Shown here in pieces: positions 38,334 to 48,150 of a DNA stretch of 64,000 bases (the stretch's first letter is position 1; every line of letters starts with the position of its first letter). The DNA comes from Vagococcus teuberi (GTDB lineage: Bacteria > Bacillota > Bacilli > Lactobacillales > Vagococcaceae). The position numbers and the translations under genes were made by a program. The notes beneath the pieces are model-generated. The model saw only the letters and a list, made by a program, of their open reading frames with translations. It did not search any database and was not told the DNA's origin. Location: contig NZ_CP017267.1 of NCBI RefSeq assembly GCF_001870205.1, positions 1,166,501 through 1,230,500 of the forward strand, given 5' to 3'.

Positions 38334-38894
38334 TTATTTCGCACGTTTCATGTAGCTTCCTTCAGACGTATTAATTTCTAATTTATCGCCTACTTCGATA
38401 AAATCAGGAACGTTGACTACTAAGCCTGTTTCCATTGTCGCTGGTTTACCAGAACCTGAAACAGTTGCCCCTTTAATTGAAGGTTGAGTTTCTGCTACTG
38501 TTAACACAACAGATGTTGGTAAAGATACGCCAACTACTTCTGTATCGTAAAATTGGATTGATACTTCCATGTTGTCTAACAAGTAGTTTAATTCATGTTC
38601 AATCACTGATACTGGAATTTCATATTGTTCATATGTTTCTAAGTCCATAAATACTGCCATATCATCTTGGATATATAAGTATTGTACAGCTTTTGTATCA
38701 ATATGTGCTTTTTTTACTTTTTCATCAGGACGCATCGTTGTTTCAACGGTTGAACCTGAACGTAAATCTTTTAGTTTCATACGCATAACCGTATTACCTT
38801 TACCAGGTTTATGATGGCTTGCTTCTAAAACTTTGATTAATTTACCATCTTTTTCAAATGTGTTTCCTGCTCTTAAATCAACTGCTGATATCAT
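38334..38894 (-). CDS. efp: Elongation factor P
   Basis: EF-P relieves ribosome stalling at polyproline stretches. The 186-residue, three-barrel protein has the loop [21 protein letters not shown], in which Lys32 or its neighbour is the site that is modified in other bacteria. It also has the C-terminal motif [19 protein letters not shown]. It is monocistronic with its own terminator. Confidence 0.97.
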   Translation of the reverse strand: MISAVDLRAGNTFEKDGKLIKVLEASHHKPGKGNTVMRMKLKDLRSGSTVETTMRPDEKVKKAHIDTKAVQYLYIQDDMAVFMDLETYEQYEIPVSVIEHELNYLLDNMEVSIQFYDTEVVGVSLPTSVVLTVAETQPSIKGATVSGSGKPATMETGLVVNVPDFIEVGDKLEINTSEGSYMKRAK

Positions 38895-39034
38895 TTTTCA
38901 ATCTCCCTTAATAGTTACTAACCGTATCATAGCATAAAATGAACCATAATAAAATATTCTTGTGGTAAAAACGACTAAAAAACACGTCCTAGACACGTTT
39001 ATATCCATAAAATAAACCAATTTTAGATTATTCT

Positions 39035-39547
39035 TTAACCAAATGCACGATTATAAAACAGGATGCCTTCTATCATCTCTAGCTTTAATTTTTTCATTAG
39101 TAAGTACTCACTTGGTACATCAAATGGGCAACTCACATGAGCATTCTTCGCCGGCACATAACCAAATCGACTATAAAAAGATGGGTCACCTAAAATCGTA
39201 ATAAAGGCATGTTTCGTTTCTTTTGCTCGTTTTTCTAACTCTAACATGACGTGGCTACCAATTCCTTGATTTTGATAATCAGTTACTACTGAAAGAGGTG
39301 CTAATACCAAACCTTTCAAGTCATTTGTATCATTTTTTACCACTGCCTCACTTAACAAACCATGTCCCACGATATCATTATCTACAAAAGCCACCACTTC
39401 CAACTCTTGATTGTAAGTTGGTAGTTCTCTAATTGTTTCAACTAATGTTGCTTCACCATTATAACCATGATTACTTCGCTCGAAAGCCTTAGTAATCACT
39501 TCTTTAACGTCCTTATAATCTTCATTTCGGATTGTTCTTAACTTCAT
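39035..39547 (-). CDS. GNAT family N-acetyltransferase
   Basis: The 170-residue protein has the GNAT fold with the acetyl-CoA-binding motif LAPLSVVTDYQNQGIGSHVMLELEKRA (about residues 82-108). A YhbS-like ending with FYSRFGYVPAKNAHVSCPFDVPSEYLLMKKL follows. Substrate unknown. It stands alone between efp and the divergent YbjQ gene. Confidence 0.85.
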   Translation of the reverse strand: MKLRTIRNEDYKDVKEVITKAFERSNHGYNGEATLVETIRELPTYNQELEVVAFVDNDIVGHGLLSEAVVKNDTNDLKGLVLAPLSVVTDYQNQGIGSHVMLELEKRAKETKHAFITILGDPSFYSRFGYVPAKNAHVSCPFDVPSEYLLMKKLKLEMIEGILFYNRAFG

Positions 39548-39713
39548 TGGTTTAACTCCTTATTTTAAAATAAATCTTTTTTGAAATGATACCATTCATT
39601 TTATTTGCTGACGAATTTAACCTTAAAGATACAACTTTAGTTGGATATCCTCACATAAATTTAGGTATAAAATAGACAATATAAAAACAATATCAACAAA
39701 GGAGTTTGATCAC

Positions 39714-40040
39714 ATGCTTATTACAACAACAGAAAATATCCCTGGAAAAAATTACGAAATTATTGGCGAAGTATTTGGTTTAACAACAAATTCTAAAAAC
39801 GTGGTTCGCAATATCGGTGCTGGCCTTAAAAATATTGTCGGTGGAGAAATTAAAGCTTATACTGAAATGCAAGAAGAATCTCGTGAATTAGCGATTCAAC
39901 GATTAAAAGAGAATGCAAAAAATATGGGAGCTGATGCGATTGTGATGATGCGTTTTGATTCAGGCTCTATCGGAACTGACATGCAATCAGTTGCAGCTTA
40001 TGGTACAGCGGTAAAATTTATAAACAATTCCCCCCTATAA
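39714..40040 (+). CDS. YbjQ/UPF0145 family protein
   Basis: The 108-residue protein has the family start ([25 protein letters not shown]), the glycine-rich middle ([20 protein letters not shown]) and the conserved [17 protein letters not shown] block. The family forms compact pentamers and is sometimes labelled heavy-metal-binding, but its function is not established. It is preceded by AAAGGAG and converges with glnA over a shared terminator. Confidence 0.88.
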   Translation: MLITTTENIPGKNYEIIGEVFGLTTNSKNVVRNIGAGLKNIVGGEIKAYTEMQEESRELAIQRLKENAKNMGADAIVMMRFDSGSIGTDMQSVAAYGTAVKFINNSPL

Positions 40041-40048
40041 AAATAAAC

Positions 40049-40088
40049 AAAAAAAACTTGCAACCTGTTTGGCTGCAAGTTTTCTTTT
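40049..40088. terminator. Bidirectional terminator between the ybjQ-like gene and glnA
   Basis: AAAACTTGCA...TGCAAGTTTT is a 10-base stem with A and T runs on both sides. Confidence 0.8.
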
Positions 40089-40089
40089 T

Positions 40090-41484
40090 TTAATACATTT
40101 CTAAATATTGCTCACGTTCCCACTCAGATACTGATTGGCGATACGCATCCCACTCCATACGTTTTGCTTCGATGAAGTTGTTGAAGATATGACTTCCTAA
40201 TGCTTCTTTGACGATGTCGTCTTCACGCATTGCTTTTACAGCATTGTGTAATGTTGATGGTAAGTCCGTGATATGAGCTGCTTCACGTTCTTCTTCTGTC
40301 ATCACGTAAATGTTGCGGTCCACTGCTTTTGGTGGTTCGATTTTACGTTTGATACCGTCTAGTCCAGCTTGTAATAGCACTGCCATTGCTAAATACGGAT
40401 TAGCTGTTGGGTCAACTGAACGTAATTCTAAACGAGTTGATAAACCACGTGAACTTGGTACACGCACTAGTGGTGAACGGTTTTTACCACTCCAAGCCAC
40501 ATAAACAGGTGCTTCATAACCAGGTACTAAACGTTTGTATGAGTTAACAATTGGGTTACATACAGCTGTATATCCTCTAGCATGTTCTAACAAACCACCT
40601 AAGAAATGATATTTACTTCATTATTGCAGATATCCTCTACATTCTAACAAACCACCTAAGAAATGATACGCTGTTTGACTTAATTGATCTTCACCATTTT
40701 CGTCAAAGAATGCATTTCCTTTATCGTTAAATAAAGACATGTTGATATGCATACCACTACCAGCAATACCGTGTAATGGTTTTGGCATAAATGTTGCATG
40801 TAAACCATGCTTTCTAGCAATCGTACGAACAACTAATTCAAATGTTTGAATATTGTCACACGCTTCAATCGCATCTGCATATTTGAAATCAATCTCATGC
40901 TGTCCTGGTGCACACTCATGGTGAGACGCTTCTACTTCAAATCCAAGGCTTTCTAATTCTAACACAATATCACGACGGCAATTTTCACCTAAATCAACTG
41001 GGGCATAATCAAAATAGCCTCCTTGATCATTCAACTTTTTCGTCGCATTACCATTTTCATCTAATTTAAATAAGAAAAATTCAGGTTCAGGTCCAATGTT
41101 GAATCCTGTAAAACCTAAGTCTTCCATTTCTTTCATGATACGTTTTAAATTACTACGTGGGTCACCTGCAAATGGCTTGCCGTCTGTTCCGTGTACATCA
41201 CAAATCAAACGTGCCACTTTTCCTTTTTCACTTTCCCATGGGAAAATCATCCATGTTGAAAGGTCAGGATACAAGTACATGTCACTTTCTTCGATACGCA
41301 CAAATCCTTCGATGGAAGAACCATCAAACATCATTTTGTTGTCTAAAACTTTATCTAATTGGCTAATTGGAACTTCTACGTTTTTAATTCTACCTAAAAT
41401 ATCAGTAAACATTAGTCTTAAGAATCGAACATTTTCTTTTTCTGCAAGTGCTTTGATTTCTTCTCTTGTTGAATAATTTGCCAT
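40090..41484 (-). pseudogene. glnA: Glutamine synthetase, interrupted by a 57-base in-frame duplication
   Basis: GlnA joins glutamate and ammonia with ATP. Reading from 41484, the frame gives a normal N-terminus ([19 protein letters not shown]), [20 protein letters not shown] and the active-site MHINMSLF, then stops at 40621 after 287 codons. The remaining C-terminal part ([25 protein letters not shown] to the end) continues at 40593-40090. At the break a 38-41 base segment is present twice (40571-40611 and 40631-40668) around 19 unrelated bases that contain in-frame TAA and TGA. Deleting 57 bases restores a 445-residue enzyme, the normal length. The upstream copy carries three single-base deletions. 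Either the gene is broken or the assembly is wrong here. It follows glnR in an operon. Confidence 0.9.
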
Positions 41485-41516
41485 TGATTTCCACCCTTTT
41501 AATTAAAGTTTTATTA

Positions 41517-41852
41517 CTAGTATCTGTTAAAGCGACTTTCATTCATTAAATCATTGTACAAAGCAATGCGAATCTTTTCTTCTGATAATTTTTCCTGTTT
41601 TCTTTTTTCCTTATCAAAAGATGCTTTAATGTCTTTAATGGTATACCCATCGTCTAACATATCTTTTATGTCCAGTAGAAGATCAATGTCATTAAGAGAA
41701 AATAACCGATTATTTCCTTCATTTCTTTTAGGATGAATTAACTGCTGTTCTTCATAGTAACGAATTTGCCTTGCAGTAAGTTCTGTTAGTAACATCACTG
41801 AGCCAATCGGAAACACAGATTTACTACGTTTTAAGTCTCTTTTATTCATTTT
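41517..41852 (-). CDS. glnR: MerR-type nitrogen repressor GlnR
   Basis: GlnR represses glnRA and other nitrogen genes when glutamine is plentiful, stimulated by feedback-inhibited GlnA. The 111-residue protein has the MerR winged helix (FPIGSVMLLTELTARQIRYYEEQQLIHP) and a short C-terminal sensing tail. The ATG at 41852 follows AAAGGAG; the ATG at 41867 lies before that site. glnA begins 33 bases downstream. A GlnR box could not be confirmed upstream. Confidence 0.95.
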   Translation of the reverse strand, partial: KMNKRDLKRSKSVFPIGSVMLLTELTARQIRYYEEQQLIHPKRNEGNNRLFSLNDIDLLLDIKDMLDDGYTIKDIKASFDKEKRKQEKLSEEKIRIALYNDLMNESRFNRY

Positions 41853-41958
41853 TTCTTCTCCTTTCATAAAAGGTTAAAAACAGAATAACAGTAAAAAAAA
41901 AGAAAGTCAATTAATCATGTGAGATAATCTAACACGACTAATCAACTTTTTTCACTCA

Positions 41959-43209
41959 TTAAAAATAGATACTATTTACCGATTCACTGACGGCAATTTT
42001 GACATGCTCATAGGTTAATCCACCTTGGACATATAATTGGTATGGTTCTCTTATTGGTCCATCTGCCGTTAATTCTAAGCTACCACCTTGAACAAACGTC
42101 CCAGCTGCCATGATTACATCATCCTCGTAACCTGGCATATAAGATGGAATTGGTAAAACATGTGCATCAATTGGCGAGAACTTTTGTACTGACTGACAAA
42201 ACGCAATCATTTTTTCTTTGTCATTTAATTCAATCATTTGAATTAAATCCGTGCGTTTATCGTTCCATTTCGGTGTTGATTCCACACCAAACTTTTCTAA
42301 TAAGCGTGCGGTAAATATCGCACCTTGTATGGCTTGACTAACAGCATGAGGTGCTAAGAAAAATCCTTGTAGCATCTCGTGTGTGCTATAAATCATCGCG
42401 CCACCCTCACCACCAACTCCAGGCGTGGTTAAACGATACGATACTTTTTCAACTAATTCTTCTCTTCCGACAATGTATCCACCCGTTTTAGCAATACCGC
42501 CACCAGGATTTTTGATTAAAGAGCCAGCCATAATATCTGCGCCAACATCAGTCGGTTCCATTTCTTCGGCAAATTCACCGTAACAATTATCGACAAACAC
42601 GACTAGATTGTCATCTATCTCTTTAACAAATCGAATCATCTCACCAATTTGTTCTACTGTAAAAGACGGACGTGAATCATAACCACGTGAACGTTGAATG
42701 GCGATGACTTTTGTTTTATCAGTTAGTGCTTTTTTTATGCCATCAAAATCAACTGAGCCATTTTCTTTTAGTGCCACTTCTTTGTACCCTATGTTGTACT
42801 CTTTTAATGACCCAATGCCATCACCTGCTACGCCAATGACTTCAAGTAATGTGTCATAAGGTGTGCCAGTAATGTAAATCAATTCATCATCAGGACGAAG
42901 TAACCCAAATAGAGTCGTCGAAATTGCGTGCGTTCCTGAGACGATATGTGGTCTAACTAACGCTTTTTCTGCACGGAAAACAGAGGCATAGACAGATTCT
43001 AATGCATCTCTTCCAATATCATCATAGCCATACCCAGTCGATGGGGCAAAATGACTTTCTGATACATGATGTTCTCTAAATGCTTCTAATACTTTTGCTT
43101 GATTAACCAATGCCACATCTTGCATTTTTTGACGTTCTTCTAATATATCTTTATCAACCTCTTTGATGGTTTCTACCAATTCTGGGTGTAATTTACCACT
43201 CCAACTCAT
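41959..43209 (-). CDS. PLP-dependent methionine gamma-lyase-related protein (YnbB type)
   Basis: This belongs to the aluminium-resistance/YnbB branch of cystathionine-type PLP enzymes. The 416-residue product starts MSWSGKLHPELVETI at ATG 43209, which overlaps the hflX stop by 17 bases; the upstream in-frame start at 43251 is inside hflX. It has SGTHAISTTLFGLLRPDDE near residue 85, VDNCYGEF near 205 and the PLP lysine in GSLIKNPGGGIAKTGGYIVG near residue 230. Its native substrate is not established. The order miaA-hflX-ynbB-glnR-glnA is the same as in Bacillus. Confidence 0.88.
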   Translation of the reverse strand: MSWSGKLHPELVETIKEVDKDILEERQKMQDVALVNQAKVLEAFREHHVSESHFAPSTGYGYDDIGRDALESVYASVFRAEKALVRPHIVSGTHAISTTLFGLLRPDDELIYITGTPYDTLLEVIGVAGDGIGSLKEYNIGYKEVALKENGSVDFDGIKKALTDKTKVIAIQRSRGYDSRPSFTVEQIGEMIRFVKEIDDNLVVFVDNCYGEFAEEMEPTDVGADIMAGSLIKNPGGGIAKTGGYIVGREELVEKVSYRLTTPGVGGEGGAMIYSTHEMLQGFFLAPHAVSQAIQGAIFTARLLEKFGVESTPKWNDKRTDLIQMIELNDKEKMIAFCQSVQKFSPIDAHVLPIPSYMPGYEDDVIMAAGTFVQGGSLELTADGPIREPYQLYVQGGLTYEHVKIAVSESVNSIYF

Positions 43210-44437
43210 CTTCACTATCCCCTTTTTTCCAACGTGCCACATTTTTTGCATACCCGATTAATTCATATTCGTTCAATGATTCATCATATTCATAAGTTTC
43301 TAAAAGCGTGGCTTCTTTTAGTTGGTTAAAATCTTTCATTTCAGCTGGTGTATATAACAAATGATATTTGGTTAAATTCTCTTTTAGGAAATCCATAATA
43401 TCTTGCGTCAACTTCTCTTTATCCTCGATACGTTTTGCTGAAACCAAACAATTTGGAAAGAGTGTTGGCACAAAATCTCCTTCCAACAAATCTGCTTTAT
43501 TATATACAGTCAACACAGGAATGTGATCCATGTCCAACTCATGCAATAACTCTAGCACCGTTTTTTCTTGTTGGTCTCGATTGGTGGAGGTAACATCCAC
43601 GACATGAAGTAAAAAGTCCATGGCCTTGCTTTCTTCTAATGTCGATTGAAACGCTTCGATTAATTGGGTTGGCAAATCTTGAATAAACCCAACTGTATCA
43701 GTTAATGTCACTTGTGTCCCTGTTGGCAATTCCCACTTTTTGGTTAATGGGTCAAGTGTCGCAAATAATTGATCTTCTGAATAGGTATTTGCTTTAGTCA
43801 ACAAATTCATGATGGTTGATTTTCCAGCATTAGTGTAACCAATCAAGCCCACTTGCATCGTGTCAGACTCTTGACGTTTTTTACGACTTCTTTCACGATG
43901 TTTTTCGATTTCTTTTAATTCTTGTTTGATTTGCGTCATTTTAAATCGGATATGACGTCGATCTGTTTCAAGTTTTGTTTCCCCTGGTCCACGTGTTCCA
44001 ATACCACCACCAAGACGGGACATGCTAGCTCCTTGTCCGCTTAATCTTGGTAACAAGTAAGATAGCTGTGCCAGTTCAACTTGTAATTGTCCTTCTTTTG
44101 ATTTAGCTCTTAGGGCAAAAATATCTAAAATTAATTGCACACGGTCAATCACTTTTACGTTCACGGCTTCTTCAATCACAGCTGTTTGCCTAGCTGTTAG
44201 TTCATGGTTAAATATCACCATGTCCGCATCAGTTGAGGACACAAGTGCTTCAAGTTCAACTAATTTTCCTTTACCAACAATGGTTCTGCGGTCAATTGTT
44301 GGTCTTTTTTGTGTCATTGTCCCAACGACTTCACCTTGAGCCGTTTGTGTTAGATTTTCTAATTCTTTCATTGATTCATCAAAATAATAAAAATTTTCTT
44401 GGGTTTCAACCCCCACGGTTACAACGCGTTCTATCAT
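43193..44437 (-). CDS. hflX: Ribosome-associated GTPase HflX
   Basis: HflX binds the 50S subunit and can split stalled or heat-damaged ribosomes. The 414-residue protein has the N-terminal HflX domain with the glycine-rich linker RLGGGIGTRGPGETKLETD near residue 145. The GTPase domain has GYTNAGKST near 205, DTVGFIQDLP near 250 and NKAD near 320. The ATG follows AAAGGAATG. It lies between miaA and the YnbB-type gene in a tight operon. Confidence 0.95.
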   Translation of the reverse strand: MIERVVTVGVETQENFYYFDESMKELENLTQTAQGEVVGTMTQKRPTIDRRTIVGKGKLVELEALVSSTDADMVIFNHELTARQTAVIEEAVNVKVIDRVQLILDIFALRAKSKEGQLQVELAQLSYLLPRLSGQGASMSRLGGGIGTRGPGETKLETDRRHIRFKMTQIKQELKEIEKHRERSRKKRQESDTMQVGLIGYTNAGKSTIMNLLTKANTYSEDQLFATLDPLTKKWELPTGTQVTLTDTVGFIQDLPTQLIEAFQSTLEESKAMDFLLHVVDVTSTNRDQQEKTVLELLHELDMDHIPVLTVYNKADLLEGDFVPTLFPNCLVSAKRIEDKEKLTQDIMDFLKENLTKYHLLYTPAEMKDFNQLKEATLLETYEYDESLNEYELIGYAKNVARWKKGDSEDELEW

Positions 44438-44452
44438 GTCATTCCTTCTTTC

Positions 44453-45391
44453 TCAACCCAGCCAACCAGCTACCGAACTCTCTAGTAAGCTCACATTGGC
44501 CTCATCAGACACAATATCCCACCACTCAACTGGCATTCGATTTCTAAACCACGTTAATTGGCGTTTGGCATATTGTCTTGAATGTTGTTTCACTTCTTCC
44601 ACTGATTTTTCCAGTGAACACTTCCCCTCAAAATAAGGGAAAAACTCTTTGTAGCCAATACCTTGACTTGCTTGCGGGCAATCTAACTCATAAACCATCT
44701 TGGCTTCATCTAACAAACCTTCAGCCATCATGACATCTACTCGTTGATTGATTCTCTTATACAGAACCTCTCTATCCGTGGTTAATCCAATCAGTTTCAC
44801 ATCAAACGAACTTTTTGACAGATCCATTAAATCAATCTGTTGTTGCTCGCTGATACTTTTTCCCGTTAAATCAAACACTTCTAGTGCACGTATCACACGT
44901 TTGCGGTTATTCGGGTGAATCGTATTGGCCCCTTTTGGATCGATTATTTCTAGTTCGTGCCATAATGCTTCATTGGACAGTTTTTTAGCAAACTCTTCCC
45001 ACTTTTTACGACTTTTCTTTTCATCATCACTTAACTCTGATGAGCCCAAATGAAAATCATAAAGCAGCGATTGAATGTAAAGTCCTGTACCACCTACGAT
45101 GATAGGCAACTTATTTTGAGTCGCCAATTCGTTGATACATTCTATTGCTTGACGTTTAAATTCATGAGCCGAATAAGTGTCAGTCGGCTCTTTTATATCA
45201 ATTAAATGATGTGGCACATTTTTCCTTTCGTTAATTGTTGCTTTTGCTGTTCCAATATCTAATTGTTTGTAAACTTGTAGCGAGTCACCACTGATGACCT
45301 CACCGTTAAATCGTTGACTTAGTTTGACCCCTAGAGCCGTTTTTCCAACCGCTGTCGGACCCACAATCACTAAGACTTTTTGCTTATCCAT
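44453..45391 (-). CDS. miaA: tRNA dimethylallyltransferase
   Basis: MiaA prenylates adenosine 37 of tRNAs that read codons starting with U. The 312-residue protein has the P-loop VGPTAVGKTAL near residue 10, the SGDSLQVYKQLDIGTAK segment near residue 35 and PHHLID at about 60. Further family blocks are GGTGLYIQSLLY and QYAKRQLTWFRNR. It overlaps the phosphodiesterase gene by 8 bases upstream and is followed by hflX. Confidence 0.96.
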   Translation of the reverse strand: MDKQKVLVIVGPTAVGKTALGVKLSQRFNGEVISGDSLQVYKQLDIGTAKATINERKNVPHHLIDIKEPTDTYSAHEFKRQAIECINELATQNKLPIIVGGTGLYIQSLLYDFHLGSSELSDDEKKSRKKWEEFAKKLSNEALWHELEIIDPKGANTIHPNNRKRVIRALEVFDLTGKSISEQQQIDLMDLSKSSFDVKLIGLTTDREVLYKRINQRVDVMMAEGLLDEAKMVYELDCPQASQGIGYKEFFPYFEGKCSLEKSVEEVKQHSRQYAKRQLTWFRNRMPVEWWDIVSDEANVSLLESSVAGWLG

Positions 45392-46109
45392 TATCTCTTA
45401 CCTCAAGTGCTTTTTTAGGGAAATCTGTAAACATCCCTGCTAATTTCTGTTCAATACAAAATACCATATCAGCTTCTTTATTTACGGTCCATGGACGGAC
45501 GTTTTCAATATGTGTCGTCTGATCGATGTGTCGTTTCAACCATCGAATATCTGGATGAAAACTATTCACATCTCGATGTTTATCTAACCACGCGATATCA
45601 TACTTATTGCCAAATGCGATAAACGCAATTTCATACGTTTTATCAAGGGCCTTCAATCGTCTGAGCGTATCACGATTAAAACTGGATAAAACGATGGTAA
45701 ATGACACATCCGCTTCCTCGATGGCTCGTAATACTTTTTGTTCAATACCTAAATACTCTATGCGATCTGTCTTTAATTCAATATTTAATAAACCTCTAAA
45801 CTGATTAATTTTCAGTAGTGCCAAAACTTCTTCTAATGTCGGAATTTTCGTATCCTTAAATCTTTCATCAAACCAAGAACCAGCATCTAGCTGTTTAATT
45901 TCTGCTAAGGTTAAATCTTTTACCCACCCTTTTGCATTCGTGGTTCGGTTTAATTTTTCATCATGAATCACAACCAACTTACCATCACATGTTAACTGAA
46001 CATCTAATTCGATTCCATCTGCCTTTACATCAATGGCTTCTTGAAACGCCGGTAGTGTGTTTTCCGGATGTGTCCCCTTACTTCCTCTATGGGCAATTAC
46101 TTTTGTCAT
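45384..46109 (-). CDS. Glycerophosphodiester phosphodiesterase
   Basis: This hydrolyses glycerophosphodiesters to glycerol-3-phosphate and an alcohol. The 241-residue TIM barrel has the catalytic HRGSKGTHPENT near residue 6, the metal-binding GIELDVQLTCDGKLVVIHDEKLNRTT and the LLNIELKTD strand. There is no signal peptide or lipobox, so it is cytoplasmic. I start at ATG 46109 behind GGAAGTG; the upstream frame to 46133 lacks a ribosome site. It is translationally coupled with miaA. Confidence 0.93.
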   Translation of the reverse strand: MTKVIAHRGSKGTHPENTLPAFQEAIDVKADGIELDVQLTCDGKLVVIHDEKLNRTTNAKGWVKDLTLAEIKQLDAGSWFDERFKDTKIPTLEEVLALLKINQFRGLLNIELKTDRIEYLGIEQKVLRAIEEADVSFTIVLSSFNRDTLRRLKALDKTYEIAFIAFGNKYDIAWLDKHRDVNSFHPDIRWLKRHIDQTTHIENVRPWTVNKEADMVFCIEQKLAGMFTDFPKKALEVRDNG

Positions 46110-46240
46110 TTTATCACTTCCATTCTGTTTCATTCTACCATTTTTATGTAAAATTAATAGTCGTTGTATCCCTTATCACTAGATTTTTATTATAAAATGC
46201 GTATAATAAAGGTATAAATTCAGATAAGGACGTGAGTGCT

Positions 46241-46408
46241 ATGAAGAAATTTTCAAAAGGATTTTTAGTCGGTACTGCAACAACTTTAGCAGCCTTAACA
46301 GGTGTTGCTTTTGGCGTGAAAAAAGTATTAATCGAACCAATCGAGGAAAAAGAAGAAATGATTGACGACAATCGTAAAAAAGCAATGCGTAAAAGTAGAG
46401 CGAGATAA
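46241..46408 (+). CDS. DUF3042 family small protein, 55 aa
   Basis: This short gene encodes MKKFSKGFLVGTATTLAALT followed by GVAFGVKKV and an acidic-then-basic tail ending KKAMRKSRAR. It matches my recollection of DUF3042, a family of about 55-residue single-helix membrane proteins found in Lactobacillales. The ATG is preceded by a GATAAGGACG ribosome-like stretch and a TATAAT at 46202-46207. A terminator follows at once. Function is unknown. Confidence 0.85.
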   Translation: MKKFSKGFLVGTATTLAALTGVAFGVKKVLIEPIEEKEEMIDDNRKKAMRKSRAR

Positions 46409-46416
46409 CATAATGA

Positions 46417-46456
46417 AACCAAAAGATAACCCGGTGTTATGTTTTGGTTTTTTATT
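46417..46456 (+). terminator. Terminator after the DUF3042 gene
   Basis: AACCAAAA-TAAC-ccggt-GTTA-TTTTGGTT forms a stem followed by TTTTATTT on the plus strand. Confidence 0.85.
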
Positions 46457-46478
46457 TACCTAAAAAGGAGTGAGCAGA

Positions 46479-47057
46479 TTGACGATAGAAGAAATTAGAC
46501 AACAAATCATTCATGACCCTGACAATGCCTCTTTCACTGAAAAAGGATGGCAACCTGTTTTTATGGCCTATCCTGAAGCAAAAATACTCATTATCGGACA
46601 AGCACCTGGAATTAAAACACAAGAAAAAGAACAAGTATTCCGTGATAAAAGTGGGGAAAAACTACGTGAATGGATGGGTGTAACAGACGACATATTTTAT
46701 GATTCAAAACAAATTGCCGTGTTGCCACTTGATTTTTATTTTCCAGGAAAAGCAGCTCATGGTGACTTACCACCTAGAAAGAATTTTACTGAAAAATGGC
46801 ACCCATCTTTGATTGAATGTATGCCAAACATTGAGTTAACTATTCTTATGGGGACATATGCTCAAAAGTATTATTTAAAAGATAAAGCGAAAAAAACACT
46901 AACCGAAACAGTTTTTGCTTATGAAGAATACTTACCAACTTATTTTCCGATAGTGCATTCCTCCCCACTAAATTTTCGTTGGTTTGCCAAACATCCAGAA
47001 TTTGAATCAGCTATTGTTCCCGTTTTTAAAGCACACGTCCAAAAATTAATAAAATAG
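46479..47057 (+). CDS. Uracil-DNA glycosylase family protein
   Basis: The 192-residue protein has the UDG-fold motifs ILIIGQAPGIKTQEKE near residue 35 and HSSPLNFRWF near residue 165, with PLDFYFPGK in between. It belongs to a UDG-superfamily branch of Gram-positive bacteria whose substrate has not been pinned down in what I know. TTG at 46479 is the better start, eight bases after AAAAAGGAG; the in-frame GTG at 46470 overlaps the ribosome site. It follows the DUF3042 terminator. Confidence 0.82.
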   Translation: MTIEEIRQQIIHDPDNASFTEKGWQPVFMAYPEAKILIIGQAPGIKTQEKEQVFRDKSGEKLREWMGVTDDIFYDSKQIAVLPLDFYFPGKAAHGDLPPRKNFTEKWHPSLIECMPNIELTILMGTYAQKYYLKDKAKKTLTETVFAYEEYLPTYFPIVHSSPLNFRWFAKHPEFESAIVPVFKAHVQKLIK

Positions 47058-47141
47058 TTAATTATTCTTCATAAAAAATTCATTGTTATAAATATTTTTT
47101 AGCATTATACTCATGGTAGATTTTATTTAGGAGATGACAAT

Positions 47142-48116
47142 ATGTGTACATCAGTTAGTTTTAATGGAAACCATCATTATTTTGGACGAAACCTTGATTT
47201 AGATTATACATTTAATCAAGAAGTCGTCATTACACCTAGAAATGTCGTGTTTGAATTAAGAAACGGGCAAACTTTATCCTCTCATTTTGCGATGATTGGC
47301 ATGGCTGTAATTTCAGATAACTACCCACTTTATTTTGATGCGACCAATGAAAAAGGCTTGAGTATCGCTGGATTGAACTATCCTAAAAATGCTTTTTATC
47401 AACCAGACGAAAAGACAGAAAACAGTATCGCGTCTTTTGAGTTGATTCCTTATGTGTTGTCTCAATGTACCACCATTGATGAGGTTAAATCACTTTTAGA
47501 TGATCTCATTATCACTGATGTGGCTTTCAGTCCTGAATTTCCAAGCTCTCCACTGCATTGGATCATTGCTGATAAACATGCTGCTATCACAGTTGAGTCT
47601 GATAGAGATGGTTTACATGTCTATGATAATCCTGTCGGTGTTTTGACAAACAATCCACCATTTCCTACTCAATTATTTAATTTAAACAACTACAGACATT
47701 TGTCTGCTAAAACAAGTGCGAACTTCTTTGCACCACAACTAGACTTAGATGCCTACAGTAATGGTATGGGAGCAATTGGTTTGCCAGGAGATTTATCCTC
47801 TATGTCACGTTTTGTTCGTGCAACCTTCACTAAAGAACACAGTCTAAAGTTTCAAACTGTGGAAGAAGATATCAATCAGTTTTTCCATATTTTATCTTCT
47901 GTGTGGCAAACAAAAGGGTTATGTGACGTTGGCGAGGAACACTATGAATACACTATCTATTCTTCTTGTTGTGATACGGATACAGGCATTTATTACTACA
48001 AAACATATAACAATAGCCAAATCAGTGCCGTTTCTCTACATCATGAAAACCTTGACGCCTCAGACTTAATCCATTATCCACTAGTAACCAAAACAAGTAT
48101 TCATTCAATCAATTAA
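47142..48116 (+). CDS. bsh: Choloylglycine hydrolase family protein (bile salt hydrolase-like)
   Basis: This is an Ntn hydrolase of the bile-salt-hydrolase/penicillin-V-acylase family, 324 residues, cytoplasmic. After removal of Met1, Cys2 becomes the nucleophile (MCTSVSF). Other conserved active-site positions are seen: Arg16 and Asp19 in FGRNLDLDY, Asn in SIAGLNYP, Asn in VLTNNPPFP and Arg in DLSSMSRFVRATF. The SMSRFVRA block and length favour bile salt hydrolase over penicillin acylase, but activity should be regarded as inferred. A gut or animal-associated lifestyle would fit. Confidence 0.83.
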   Translation: MCTSVSFNGNHHYFGRNLDLDYTFNQEVVITPRNVVFELRNGQTLSSHFAMIGMAVISDNYPLYFDATNEKGLSIAGLNYPKNAFYQPDEKTENSIASFELIPYVLSQCTTIDEVKSLLDDLIITDVAFSPEFPSSPLHWIIADKHAAITVESDRDGLHVYDNPVGVLTNNPPFPTQLFNLNNYRHLSAKTSANFFAPQLDLDAYSNGMGAIGLPGDLSSMSRFVRATFTKEHSLKFQTVEEDINQFFHILSSVWQTKGLCDVGEEHYEYTIYSSCCDTDTGIYYYKTYNNSQISAVSLHHENLDASDLIHYPLVTKTSIHSIN

Positions 48117-48150
48117 AAAAGATGTCGGAAAAAATCCGGCATCTCTTTTT
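48115..48150. terminator. Bidirectional terminator between bsh and the rhodanese gene
   Basis: GATGTCGG...CCGGCATC is flanked by A and T runs and lies just between two convergent stop codons. Confidence 0.8.

Noticed and set aside
41860-41900. GlnR operator upstream of glnR (TGTTAT...TTTTTAAC)
   Set aside because: The spacing does not fit the TGTNA-N7-TNACA consensus; only one half-site is good.
46144-46422. Minus-strand frame across the DUF3042 gene
   Set aside because: It is antisense to a recognisable gene with its own ribosome site and terminator, and its translation has no family features.
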